64,000 nt of DNA from Desertivirga xinjiangensis (lineage in GTDB: Bacteria; Bacteroidota; Bacteroidia; Sphingobacteriales; Sphingobacteriaceae). This document shows, one piece after another, positions 17,972-25,686 of this stretch. The first letter of the stretch is position 1, and the number at the start of each line of letters is the position of its first letter. The notes under the pieces are model-generated. The model made no database searches, was not told the DNA's origin, and saw only the letters and a list, made by a program, of their open reading frames with translations. The stretch covers positions 620,001 through 684,000 of the forward strand of contig NZ_JAFMZP010000001.1 of assembly GCF_024436435.1 (NCBI RefSeq), in the 5' to 3' direction. The position numbers and the translations under genes were made by a program.

Positions 17972-18003
17972 TTTCTATTGCGGAGCATGCTCCGCAATAG
18001 AAA
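17972..18003. repeat. Perfect 32-bp palindrome upstream of istA
   Basis: TTTCTATTGCGGAGCA is followed immediately by its exact reverse complement, giving a palindrome with no spacer centred at 17987/17988. It lies between the istA start and the terminal repeats inside the insertion sequence. It could be an operator or could insulate istA from outside transcription. Confidence 0.6.
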
Positions 18004-18010
18004 TTAATCA

Positions 18011-18106
18011 TGCATCTTTATTTTCCGATTTCTCAGAATTTGTACATTCTTATTTTCCGATCATGTACATCCTTATTTTCCGAAGCGTGTACATTGTTAT
18101 TTTCCG
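18011..18106. repeat. Right-end multiple terminal repeats of the IS21 element
   Basis: Four copies of a roughly 19-bp motif, TGTACAT-CTTATTTTCCGA with variants, lie at 18011-18028, 18041-18060, 18064-18083 and 18088-18106. Matching inverted copies occur at the left end near 16040-16122. They are the expected transposase-binding sites. Confidence 0.75.
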
Positions 18107-18112
18107 TTTACA

Positions 18113-18119
18113 GCTTGTA
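18113..18119. repeat. Target-site duplication, right copy
   Basis: GCTTGTA directly follows the right tip of the element (ending TTTACA) and matches 16027-16033 exactly. Confidence 0.7.
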
Positions 18120-18384
18120 TCGTTTCCTTATAATTACGGCGAAAGTAGTGGTAGCCCCTGACAGTGGAAAAGACCGTGAATTTTTTGAAGAGGAGCTGGA
18201 GCTCTTATTTGAAGAGGTAGGTGAATGCCCACCTGTGATTCCATAATTCAAGGCCGATATGGCGTTTTCTTTTTGCGATGCTTTCTTTATATAAAAAATT
18301 GGTGTCCACCCATTTCGCCACCTAATATATCTATACCTCTTTTTAAGATTTGCCTTTAAACCAACAGGCTTACAGTTATTACCT
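18120..18384 (+). other. Region between IS21 and the replication module, with a small acidic ORF
   Basis: A plus-strand frame ending at 18246 encodes a short acidic tail (DREFFEEELELLFEEVGE). Its upstream part runs into the insertion sequence tip, so any original gene may have been altered by the insertion, and I do not call it a gene. TCCACCCA at 18305-18312 lies 73 bp before the next start codon and recurs at the same distance before the second HTH gene at 25408. Confidence 0.3.
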
Positions 18385-18660
18385 ATGAATATTGAAATAT
18401 CAAGTTTTCATTTGGAGCTGCTTTTGCAACATGCTTCAGAAATGGGGGCCCTATGTGCATTAACCAAGGTAGGTAAAGTTAAACCATACCTTAAGAAGTC
18501 AGAGGCTTTTCGGATTTATGGAAGAGCGAATGTAGAATTGTGGATTGAGAGAGGTTTGATTACTCCCCGTAAAGATGGTAGCGATTCTGCGGCATGGCGA
18601 ATTGATCGCATGGAACTAGAAGCAATATGCAGGGCAAAAATACTCTTGAGATATCTGTGA
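18385..18660 (+). CDS. Small helix-turn-helix protein preceding the replication initiator
   Basis: A 91-residue protein of unknown specific function. It is clearly paralogous to the 92-residue protein at 25408-25686. Both have GALCALTKVG/GAAKALTQAG, then KKSEAFRIYGRANVELWIER versus SKSEAYRLFGRSNVDRWVQE, then GLI and a C-terminal ID-R--LEAI segment. The central part looks like an HTH of the kind found in small excisionase-like or MerR-like DNA-binding proteins. Its stop overlaps the initiator start in the sequence TGATG, so the two are translationally coupled, suggesting that it regulates or assists replication. Confidence 0.7.
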   Translation: MNIEISSFHLELLLQHASEMGALCALTKVGKVKPYLKKSEAFRIYGRANVELWIERGLITPRKDGSDSAAWRIDRMELEAICRAKILLRYL

Positions 18661-19739
18661 TGATTGATCCTAACATTAGTAGAATAGACAGGGCAGTCGC
18701 GGATAATATTAAAGATATTGAACGTTCCTTCGGGAGTCAGGCTGGCATTGTGCAAGACTTTATTATTTTCATTACCAGCAAGTTCAAAACAGACTTGTTT
18801 GGGTACACCCGGTTTACCCTTCAGGAATATTGTCATGCGACAGGGCGCCGAAGGCAAGAGTTAGCCATTATTCATCCTGATTTCACTGGAGGTGATCGGA
18901 AACCTCCTAAAATTGAAGGTTTTGAGTTCTCGACCGTTTTTGACTTTGCTTTGTATAGCATGATGGAGAGAAATATTATTTTTTCTACTAAGTACGAAGT
19001 AAAGGGTAATGGACAGGTGATCCACATGCAAAACTTCCCCATACTAAAGGATCTGAAGCTGAATTTCAACCGGAAAGCTAAGGAGCAGAAGGTATATGAT
19101 GTTCGGCTGTCAGATGAATTGCTAACAGGATTTTTATATCGCTACTATACAGTAAACACAGAATGCTACCGGAAGGTAGGCAAAGGTAGGGGAGGCGACG
19201 GCCGAAAGCGCCTACTGCTTTACCTTTCAAAAATTAATCACGTATTAACTTCAGTTAATAATACGAATTCTATCGTAATCCCGCTGGATAGGCTTTGTTA
19301 TTTAGCTAATATTAATGATGCACAGCCCCATCACAAGAAACAGAACCTAATTCGAACCCTTACTTACCTCCAGACGCAAGGTAGCTTTCCTTTTGAGTTT
19401 ACTTTTCGAACTCCAACCGGACGAGATAGTTATATGGTTACACTGACTTTCATAGGTGGTCTCTCGAAGACTATGTTAATAAAAGAACATAACTTTTATT
19501 GCCGGTTGATTGAAGCGATGTTTCTCGTTTTTCAGAAAGCTCACCAGAAAATAGGATTGCCAGACGAGAAAGATCCTTTTCAGTGCTGGCTGACAAGTCG
19601 GGGTGTGGACATAGCATCGAAAGCTAATGTTTTGGTTACTGTATATTATCAGATTTACTCTAAAGCGCTTTCTGCTGCTGTTGCAAGAGATTTAGTTCAA
19701 GCGGAGTCATTTGTTAATCGACTAATAGATGTCCGTTAG
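18660..19739 (+). CDS. Plasmid-type replication initiator (Rep)
   Basis: A 359-residue protein with no signal or membrane segment that I read as an iteron-binding replication initiator. It has an N-terminal helical region with YTRFTLQEYCHATGRRRQEL (HTH-like), a central basic segment GKGRGGDGRKRLLLYLSKIN and a second winged-helix-like region near PLDRLCYLANINDAQPHHKK. An upstream in-frame start at 18627 exists, but the TGATG overlap at 18660 is more natural. The strongest support is context: repeats at an exact 21-bp pitch begin at its stop codon, and it follows a small HTH gene. The Rep family name itself is inferred. Confidence 0.65.
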   Translation: MIDPNISRIDRAVADNIKDIERSFGSQAGIVQDFIIFITSKFKTDLFGYTRFTLQEYCHATGRRRQELAIIHPDFTGGDRKPPKIEGFEFSTVFDFALYSMMERNIIFSTKYEVKGNGQVIHMQNFPILKDLKLNFNRKAKEQKVYDVRLSDELLTGFLYRYYTVNTECYRKVGKGRGGDGRKRLLLYLSKINHVLTSVNNTNSIVIPLDRLCYLANINDAQPHHKKQNLIRTLTYLQTQGSFPFEFTFRTPTGRDSYMVTLTFIGGLSKTMLIKEHNFYCRLIEAMFLVFQKAHQKIGLPDEKDPFQCWLTSRGVDIASKANVLVTVYYQIYSKALSAAVARDLVQAESFVNRLIDVR

Positions 19740-19953
19740 TTTGATTTGCTTGTCCGGCTTTTCGAGTTGCATGTCTTGTATTTTGATTTGCTTGTTCGGT
19801 TTTTTGATATTAATGTACGTTAAATTGATGGTGATGTACAGTAGTTTGATAAGGGGAGATGTGGAAGTAAAATTTAAATGAGATTGTCCGGTAGTTTGAT
19901 GTTAAGTGGGCTTCTGGCACTTGAGTTCTAAATCATTTGTCCGGTAGTTCGAG
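19730..19953 (+). repeat. Iteron array, probable replication origin
   Basis: Eight copies of a 16-bp unit with consensus TGTCCGGTAGTTTGAT start at 19730, 19751, 19772, 19793, 19814, 19835, 19885 and 19938. The first six are spaced exactly 21 bp apart, that is two helical turns, and the first overlaps the rep stop codon. An A+T-rich segment (about 19866-19882) lies between units 6 and 7. This is the classic organisation of an iteron-controlled theta origin next to its initiator gene. Confidence 0.75.
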
Positions 19954-19984
19954 GAACTTAATACCATAATACTTTTAATAACAA

Positions 19985-20188
19985 CGTTCTTTTGCTTTCA
20001 AAAAAAGAACGCTTTGCAACTCGTGAATCCTGACGATTCAAGACGAAGGCCATTTGGCCAATAGAAATGCTGCCGGAAAAGCGTAGTGGAACATACTTAC
20101 CTCTCTGAACATTTGGAACGCTAAAACCAGATATGGCAGCAGTATTCCCAGTACTGGGGCAGAATCACTAAAATTTCCAATATTACTC
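19985..20188. terminator. Hairpin-rich convergent intergenic region
   Basis: CGTTCTTTT at 19985-19993 pairs with AAAAGAACG at 20003-20011. Further short inverted repeats follow: GAATC-CTGAC-GATTC near 20035, GGCCATTTGGCC near 20051 and CCCAGTACTGGG near 20147. The region separates the plus-strand replication genes from the convergent minus-strand Detocs-like operon and probably terminates both, but it could also hold origin structure. Confidence 0.45.
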
Positions 20189-21286
20189 TCAAAAAAGAAA
20201 ATTGTTAAAATCTTCAATCAACGTTTTGAATGATTGAAATGCTTTAATTTTACTAGTTTCATTTAGGTTTAAAAGGTATTCGGCAAATTTTTCTTTGCTT
20301 TCAAGTTTGAAACAATTTAGAAAAACCTTCTCCTCTGAAGTCAAACCTAAATTGTTGAAGTGGTCGATCAAAGTAGTTGTATATTTGTTCCACTGTTTGG
20401 GATCAGAAAGAAGATGATCTCCGTTATTTCGCTGTTCAACCCACCCTTGCGCCTCAGCAAACTTCCATTGTTCAAAGGGGAACATTTCCTCCAAACAAAC
20501 AGGGAGGTCAATACCTTTTTGCTTAATCGGAATTAAATGTCTAGCATAAGTTGCAGAAAGCTTGAATGTTTTAAAGGTACGACCTTCTGCTGAATTCAAT
20601 TTTACCACTCTGTTTATTTCTTCGATCGCTTGGGCTCCTGCATTGTCTCCATCAAATAATCCAACACTTTTTATTTCTTCTCCTTTGTCGGTTCTGTGGA
20701 GCATGTGAGACCAAGCTATAACTTGTCTTGCAACCCAGCTTGCCCCTCCGCTTTTTTCAGACTTCAACTCTACCTTTTCTAGTAGTTCCGGTCTATGCAG
20801 TTTTATTGCTTCTAAAATAATAGCTTCATCAGTTTTGCCTTCTAGGTAAATAGCTGGTTGAATTTTAATTTCTTGCAACTCATGTATCTTGGTCTTTTTT
20901 ATATGAGTTAAGTATTCGACAACGGGAGTTGTCCAGGCATCAGAATCTGCTGTGTATTTTATAATTGGCCATACCGTGCTCAAGCCTTGACATTCTTCCG
21001 GGTACTGTGTAAGAAAAGCGATATATCTTGGAGAGAAAAAAGTTTTCTTACGTGTAATTTCTAATAATAAGTTTTTACCGTTATTAGTACTTGGGGATTC
21101 TCCCTGTCTCACTGGGAGGTTCATATCGAGTATTAGGAGATCATATTGTGATTTCAGCAAATTTTTTTGAGCGCCGATTAGATCAATCACAACCTCAGCT
21201 TTAATATTGTCGGCCACTTCCCGAAGAGTTTTAATAACCTTTGCTATTTTATCATTGCTGTCATCAACGATTAGAACTTTAATCAT
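20189..21286 (-). CDS. dtcC: Detocs-like effector: receiver domain fused to TOPRIM domain
   Basis: A 365-residue response regulator with an unusual output domain. The receiver occupies residues 1-130: acidic pocket in LIVDDS, phosphoacceptor Asp54 in LILDMNLP, Thr93 in FLTQYPEE and Lys110 in PIIKYT. The second half is a TOPRIM fold: Glu149 in IYLEGKTDE and the D-x-D pair Asp212/Asp214 in GLFDGDNAG, the metal-binding pattern of topoisomerases, primases and OLD nucleases. In Detocs systems, DtcC is a response regulator whose effector domain is released by phosphorelay on infection, most often an ATP-cleaving nucleosidase. Here the effector would be a TOPRIM nuclease. It overlaps dtcB by 8 bp. 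No wet evidence exists for this copy. Confidence 0.75.
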   Translation of the reverse strand: MIKVLIVDDSNDKIAKVIKTLREVADNIKAEVVIDLIGAQKNLLKSQYDLLILDMNLPVRQGESPSTNNGKNLLLEITRKKTFFSPRYIAFLTQYPEECQGLSTVWPIIKYTADSDAWTTPVVEYLTHIKKTKIHELQEIKIQPAIYLEGKTDEAIILEAIKLHRPELLEKVELKSEKSGGASWVARQVIAWSHMLHRTDKGEEIKSVGLFDGDNAGAQAIEEINRVVKLNSAEGRTFKTFKLSATYARHLIPIKQKGIDLPVCLEEMFPFEQWKFAEAQGWVEQRNNGDHLLSDPKQWNKYTTTLIDHFNNLGLTSEEKVFLNCFKLESKEKFAEYLLNLNETSKIKAFQSFKTLIEDFNNFLF

Positions 21287-21743
21287 TAGAATTAATAGTA
21301 ATTATCTTGTTTAATTCTTCTTGCCACTTATTCTCAGTTGCGTGGTAAAATACTGATCCAAGAAAAAAATCCGGGAATTCTTGTTTTAACGAGGCATCAA
21401 TTTGATTTAAAGTTACCGATTCATCACTCTCACCAAAATCATCAAACATTGTTATTAACACGGTCTTTATCGCCTTCTTTTTTCTTGAGACCTCCTTAAG
21501 TACTTTGTACCCCCCAAACTTTTCGTAGTATCCCCCGGATTCTTCTAAACTTTTATCAAAAGTTGGGATACTCATATCCAATAATAGAAGGTCATACCTC
21601 TCTCGCAATAGTTCCTTAATTCCACTTTGATAAGATTCTTTCACTTCAAATTTCGAAACACATCGACTTTTCGTGACAAACTCTCGGATATCCTCCGTTT
21701 TCTTTTCGTCATCTTCAATTAATAAAATTTTCATGATCTTCAT
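21279..21743 (-). CDS. dtcB: Detocs-like stand-alone receiver domain protein
   Basis: A 154-residue protein consisting of a single receiver domain. The acidic residues are in LLIEDDE (10-12), the phosphoacceptor is Asp56 in LLLLDMSIP, and the switch Thr98 is in VLITMF. The conserved Lys of receivers is not evident; the corresponding strand reads GSVFYHATENKW. There is no output domain. In Detocs, DtcB is proposed to drain phosphate from the kinase so the effector is not triggered accidentally, and an atypical receiver fits that role. The start overlaps the kinase gene by 29 bp and the end overlaps the effector by 8 bp, so the three are tightly coupled. Confidence 0.75.
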   Translation of the reverse strand: MKIMKILLIEDDEKKTEDIREFVTKSRCVSKFEVKESYQSGIKELLRERYDLLLLDMSIPTFDKSLEESGGYYEKFGGYKVLKEVSRKKKAIKTVLITMFDDFGESDESVTLNQIDASLKQEFPDFFLGSVFYHATENKWQEELNKIITINSND

Positions 21744-24700
21744 TAAACTCTAAAACATTTATGAAATCGATTGATATGGAAATAGAGAGCACATTTTTAT
21801 CAATACTAAAGTCAAAACTATAATTCTCGCACGCTAGGTCTACAACAATAATTCTCCTGATTTTATCGAAGCCACTATCTCCTTCAATATTGACGTTTTC
21901 AAAATCATTGGACTCATTTTTCCATTTTTCTTTAACCTGAATCAATTTATTAATTAATAACTGCTTATTAAGGTCTGCTGAAAGATTATTCCTAAATGTC
22001 AATTTTAATAGATCTGGATGTTCCAGCTCACAGTCAATTTCAACATTCAGCTCACTAGAAATTAGCTGTGCGTGCTTTATTATGTTGTCCAAAAGTATTC
22101 TGCATATGTAGATCAAATGAATAGTACCAACTAATGGAGGATCATATTTTTCAACGATTTTAGGATTTAATTGATAATTCGGGTAAATCGCGTTGGTAAT
22201 CTGAATTGCCGTCTGAATCAGCACGCGAATGTCGAGTTCCAAATCTTTACTAGTACTGGACAAGTAAAACCACTCTGAAATGCTCCTGAGTTCATTTTGA
22301 AGTCGTGTTCCACATAGATTGATCGAAGTGGTTAATTCAGGATAAGGAGTGTTTCCAATTATCTCCTTCACCTCCGTATTGAAGTCCTGTAATATTTGAT
22401 TGAAGTTGTTCTTGATTTCATTATTAAAAGTATCTCGAATTTTAGATAAGACTTTTTCGGTGAATTTTTGCAAAAAGTCAAGGAGCCAGCTAATGAAAAA
22501 GTTGTATTCTTTCACATCTTCCCGTGCTACCGTAAATAACGAACCGATTTCTTGATTTCCAAGGCTATAGTCAAAAAGAGCGTTGGGCTTCTTGTTGTAT
22601 TTTTCGGTCTTGACTTGAAGTAACTCGCGGATAATGTAGTCGGTGTACTCGTCGATAGCTCGAGAAAACCTTTTTATAGCTTTCTGGATTTCACTTCCTT
22701 TATCTGAAATATAATGAGGCATTTGTATATTCCAAAGATCGTTCTCTAAATAATTACCCTCTTTATCTCGTTGTGAAATGATATTCTCGGCTTCAAAAAT
22801 ACTTCTAATATGGTTTAATAAGGTCCCATGTCTTATTCTCGTGCTTAGGTAGCCATCTAATCCGAATTCCTTACTTAGAATAAATTTGTCACGTAACTCA
22901 AGTAGAATAACTTTGAAGGAAATAAACGCAGGGTCACTTGTGTAAACGATTTTGTTTTGAGAATCCTCACTTTGATTTATCTCAGAAAATAAGTTGATAG
23001 AAGAATCAATTCCAACAACCGGACGGTTTTTGCTAAAGGATTCAATTTCTTTAAACCTAGCGAAGGCCTCTTTTAAATTCGCTGTTTCAGCATTTCTTAA
23101 TTGCTGGATGTTAACTGAAATGCGACCTTTATTAACCTCCCTAATAGCTCGGCGAATTTGAGCATTTTGGTTTAGTTCGGAGAGTTCCTTAATATATTTA
23201 TCCTCGTTTTGAAAGTCAACTGCAATAAGGTTGTTTAAAATAAACAATCGTTCATCCTCTAAATCGTCCGTTCCAATGAAGTGATAAGAGTAGTGCATGA
23301 TTTCAGTCGAACAAACTTCAGATAAAAAAAATAAGTCTTTCGGAGAAAACTTTTTTTTCTGCTCGATTAGTTGGCTCGGGCGGGTTATTTCTAGGCCTTC
23401 CAAATAGGTATCATAAGCTACATACTGTTGATATGGATCGCTAGAGGTAATTTTATAAAATATCGGTATTTCAATTAAATGTCCTAAAGTTTCAATACCC
23501 TCTTTTTCCAGGGCAGCTAAAAGCCTTTCCTTATCTAACCTTTTAGTAATTTGAGGATTGTTCAAAAAGTAGCTGACGTATAGTTTACAGGCATTTTCTA
23601 AATCTTCAAGATGAAGGTAGCAATTGAAAAGATTTGACAAGGCTTCTTCCTTCGTTGATATGGAAATTTCGTCCCTCGAAATTAGATTCTCATAGTGAGC
23701 CTTCGCCTCCGGTAGATGATTGGCATTGATTAATGCTCGCCCCACATAGACCTGTTTCCTTAATTTATCATACGAATTAGATGCAACAATTTCTTCACAA
23801 TTTCCTTGTAAAATGTTTTTGATTAATGTAGTAGAAGTTTCTAATTTATTCTGACTGCTATCTGTAATGTAGAAGTGGTATTCTTGGATCTTTGTCGGGG
23901 AAGAGAAATTAAGAATTCTCGGATTTCGGACTTGAGAATTAATTATATATGCTATCGAAATTGAATTCTTTGAATCTTGTGTTAATGATGCAGATTTAAC
24001 GAAGCTTAAGAGCTGCTTTGCCCAACTGCAAGAGCCAAAAGTTGTTGACAGCTTTAAGGCAGAGTCCATTACTTGTTCGAAGTCAATATCACATATCAGG
24101 GCCTTGTAAAAAATTTCAATAATTCCTTGAATTAAAGGTGTTGCTGGAAGGTCAGGAAATACTATTCCTTTTTCGACTAATGACTTAGCGTAAATCTCAT
24201 ATGCCTCTATTATAGTAGGTTCTTTTAGCAAGTAACTTAATCCATGTTCGATGCAATAATCGAAGTTCCCGAGCGTATACTGGTCAATAAGATTTTCAAG
24301 ATCAGAGGAGATCGTTAGCCGATTGATGTATCTTGGATCATCGAGTGCCTTTATTTGATTAAGTTGACTATCATCTGGAAATAATTCAGTAAGCTTTTCG
24401 ATTACAGGTAAAAGCAGATCTTTTTCAGCTACTCTATTTCTGCTAAATATGTCTATGATAACATCTCTAACATGTAAATATTTGTCGATTAAAGTCCATT
24501 CGTTCTCAAATGCGACTATTGATTCATAATGTGTATAATCTGCATAACCGTTGTAATTGAGTCTGAAAAAAAGATATTCAACGATTGGTAACGGCAATAG
24601 AGCCTCATCAACCTGGTTGTTAAATATATTTTTGTATCTGAAATAAGATATTTTGGACTCAGCTTTTTTACTTAAATTTTCAAGAAAAAAGAGAATTAGC

Positions 24701-25185
24701 GGATTTTGAATCGTTATCGAAAGCTGGCTCAACACGTTCCAGTTCTCATTTACCCCGTCTTTTAATTCTTTAAGAATTAGGAGGTTTTCAATGAGCCAAA
24801 GAGATTTTCCAAATTTTAGGTCAATTTTGTTGAGCAATTGTTCTGCTTTTTCATAATTAGCTAAAAGTAGTTCACGCTCAAAGTTTTCTTTTGATTGGGT
24901 AAAGTCTCTTAGCAGATCTGCATATTGCTCAAATACGATAAGATTCCATGTAACCTCTCCAATAAAGCTACCAGAAGGTGGGATTCCCTTACTAACTCTA
25001 ATTTGATTATAAGTTTTTGGATTAATGTTAGAAGCTAATAGAGATTTAATGAAGGGTAACTTTGAAATATGTTTATAAATTTTAACAATCTTGTTAAAAT
25101 CATTCTCCGCCTTAAGATGCGACACCAATTGGTGTTTGTCCGTCTTGGGATGAAATAATAATTTCTTATATTCGTCTACAGTCAT
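21715..25185 (-). CDS. dtcA: Detocs-like large sensor with TPR-like repeats and histidine-kinase ATPase domain
   Basis: A soluble 1156-residue protein. Residues 1 to about 740 are all-helical and resemble tetratricopeptide-type repeats, for example VYVGRALINANHLPEAKAHY followed by LSNLFNCYLHLEDLENACKL. A region around 780-800 contains STRIRHGTLLNHIR, where His786 is a candidate phosphoacceptor. A long helical stretch (840-1000) leads to a degenerate HATPase domain: N-box LLDNIIKHAQ at 1031-1040 and a G-box-like GDSGFDKIRRI at 1102-1112. Order, size and neighbours match DtcA, the cytosolic sensor kinase of Detocs. It is transcribed opposite to the surrounding replication and mobilisation genes, as expected for an inserted cargo operon. 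Confidence 0.75.
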   Translation of the reverse strand: MTVDEYKKLLFHPKTDKHQLVSHLKAENDFNKIVKIYKHISKLPFIKSLLASNINPKTYNQIRVSKGIPPSGSFIGEVTWNLIVFEQYADLLRDFTQSKENFERELLLANYEKAEQLLNKIDLKFGKSLWLIENLLILKELKDGVNENWNVLSQLSITIQNPLILFFLENLSKKAESKISYFRYKNIFNNQVDEALLPLPIVEYLFFRLNYNGYADYTHYESIVAFENEWTLIDKYLHVRDVIIDIFSRNRVAEKDLLLPVIEKLTELFPDDSQLNQIKALDDPRYINRLTISSDLENLIDQYTLGNFDYCIEHGLSYLLKEPTIIEAYEIYAKSLVEKGIVFPDLPATPLIQGIIEIFYKALICDIDFEQVMDSALKLSTTFGSCSWAKQLLSFVKSASLTQDSKNSISIAYIINSQVRNPRILNFSSPTKIQEYHFYITDSSQNKLETSTTLIKNILQGNCEEIVASNSYDKLRKQVYVGRALINANHLPEAKAHYENLISRDEISISTKEEALSNLFNCYLHLEDLENACKLYVSYFLNNPQITKRLDKERLLAALEKEGIETLGHLIEIPIFYKITSSDPYQQYVAYDTYLEGLEITRPSQLIEQKKKFSPKDLFFLSEVCSTEIMHYSYHFIGTDDLEDERLFILNNLIAVDFQNEDKYIKELSELNQNAQIRRAIREVNKGRISVNIQQLRNAETANLKEAFARFKEIESFSKNRPVVGIDSSINLFSEINQSEDSQNKIVYTSDPAFISFKVILLELRDKFILSKEFGLDGYLSTRIRHGTLLNHIRSIFEAENIISQRDKEGNYLENDLWNIQMPHYISDKGSEIQKAIKRFSRAIDEYTDYIIRELLQVKTEKYNKKPNALFDYSLGNQEIGSLFTVAREDVKEYNFFISWLLDFLQKFTEKVLSKIRDTFNNEIKNNFNQILQDFNTEVKEIIGNTPYPELTTSINLCGTRLQNELRSISEWFYLSSTSKDLELDIRVLIQTAIQITNAIYPNYQLNPKIVEKYDPPLVGTIHLIYICRILLDNIIKHAQLISSELNVEIDCELEHPDLLKLTFRNNLSADLNKQLLINKLIQVKEKWKNESNDFENVNIEGDSGFDKIRRIIVVDLACENYSFDFSIDKNVLSISISIDFINVLEFNEDHENFIN

Positions 25186-25407
25186 TACTCTTTTTCTCTT
25201 GGTTTTCGTGCAAATTCAGCAATAATAACATTCACTTATATCTGAAATTTGCAATGGGTGACTTAAATCAGGTCAATTTAATTAAATAGTAGTATTAAGA
25301 AAAAATAAAATCTTAAATTTTAGTCTCCACCCAACAAGACACCAAAATGGCTTTCAGCTTCTCCCCACCTTTGCTCCGTCGCCACCGAAAAACAGCGATG
25401 GAGAATT
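25186..25407. promoter_or_regulatory. Divergent region between the Detocs-like operon and the second HTH gene
   Basis: Very A+T-rich on the Detocs side. TCCACCCA at 25326-25333 lies 75 bp before the HTH start codon; the same octamer sits 73 bp before the paralogous gene at 18385. Shared flanking bases (GT before, and a CC-ending box about 10 bp after) suggest a common operator or a duplicated leader. Confidence 0.4.
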
Positions 25408-25686
25408 ATGAATCTATCAGATCTAACATCTATCCTCAAAAACACCACAACCATCGGAGCTGCAAAAGCCCTGACACAAGCTGGTGTTTTAGCAGATCAG
25501 ATAAGTAAATCTGAAGCATACAGACTTTTTGGAAGATCTAATGTAGATCGTTGGGTTCAAGAAGGTCTCATCCACTTGCGTTCTGCAAATGGCAAAGTTC
25601 TCTATAAATGTATTGACCGGTCTAAGTTGGAAGCCATTGCGCATTCCAGCAACCGAATAACTTATCTGCCTGTGGCGGAAAGATAG
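25408..25686 (+). CDS. Small helix-turn-helix protein preceding the primase
   Basis: A 92-residue paralogue of the protein at 18385-18660. It has ALTQAGVLADQISKSEAYRL, then FGRSNVDRWVQEGLI and KCIDRSKLEAIA. The function is unknown; the central HTH suggests DNA binding. Where the first copy precedes the initiator, this copy precedes the primase gene, so both probably belong to replication control of the element. The two loci may have arisen by duplication and were later separated by the Detocs-like insert. Confidence 0.7.
   Translation: MNLSDLTSILKNTTTIGAAKALTQAGVLADQISKSEAYRLFGRSNVDRWVQEGLIHLRSANGKVLYKCIDRSKLEAIAHSSNRITYLPVAER

Larger units (their letters stand above)
16034..18112 (-). mobile_element. 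IS21-family insertion sequence, inactivated
   Basis: A 2.08-kb element read on the minus strand. Both tips begin with TGT and share the subterminal motif CGGAAA-TA-CAATGTACA (16040-16058 and, inverted, 18088-18106). A second motif, AAATAAGGATGTACAT, is also present at both ends. Such multiple terminal repeats are typical of IS21 relatives. Seven-base duplications GCTTGTA flank it, so it inserted by transposition and still has its original ends. The transposase is dead: istA has an in-frame TAG, and a deletion joins the end of istA to the middle of istB. It may still be mobilised in trans by a related intact copy. Confidence 0.85.

Noticed and set aside
18011-18106. Possible CRISPR array because of evenly spaced repeats
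   Set aside because: The repeats are 18-20 bp with spacers of a few bases, lie at an IS end and have inverted partners at the other end. They are IS21 terminal repeats.
18010-18246. Plus-strand frame of 78 codons covering the IS21 right end
   Set aside because: Its first half consists of the terminal repeats of the insertion sequence, so it is not one natural gene. Only a short acidic tail could be real.
19730-19953. Possible CRISPR array in the 21-bp repeats
   Set aside because: Units are 16 bp with 5-bp spacers and variable bases, next to a replication initiator. Iterons explain them better.
20189-21286. Interpretation of the REC-TOPRIM gene as a primase or topoisomerase
   Set aside because: There is no primase or topoisomerase domain besides TOPRIM. 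The N-terminal receiver and the coupled kinase operon fit a signalling effector better.
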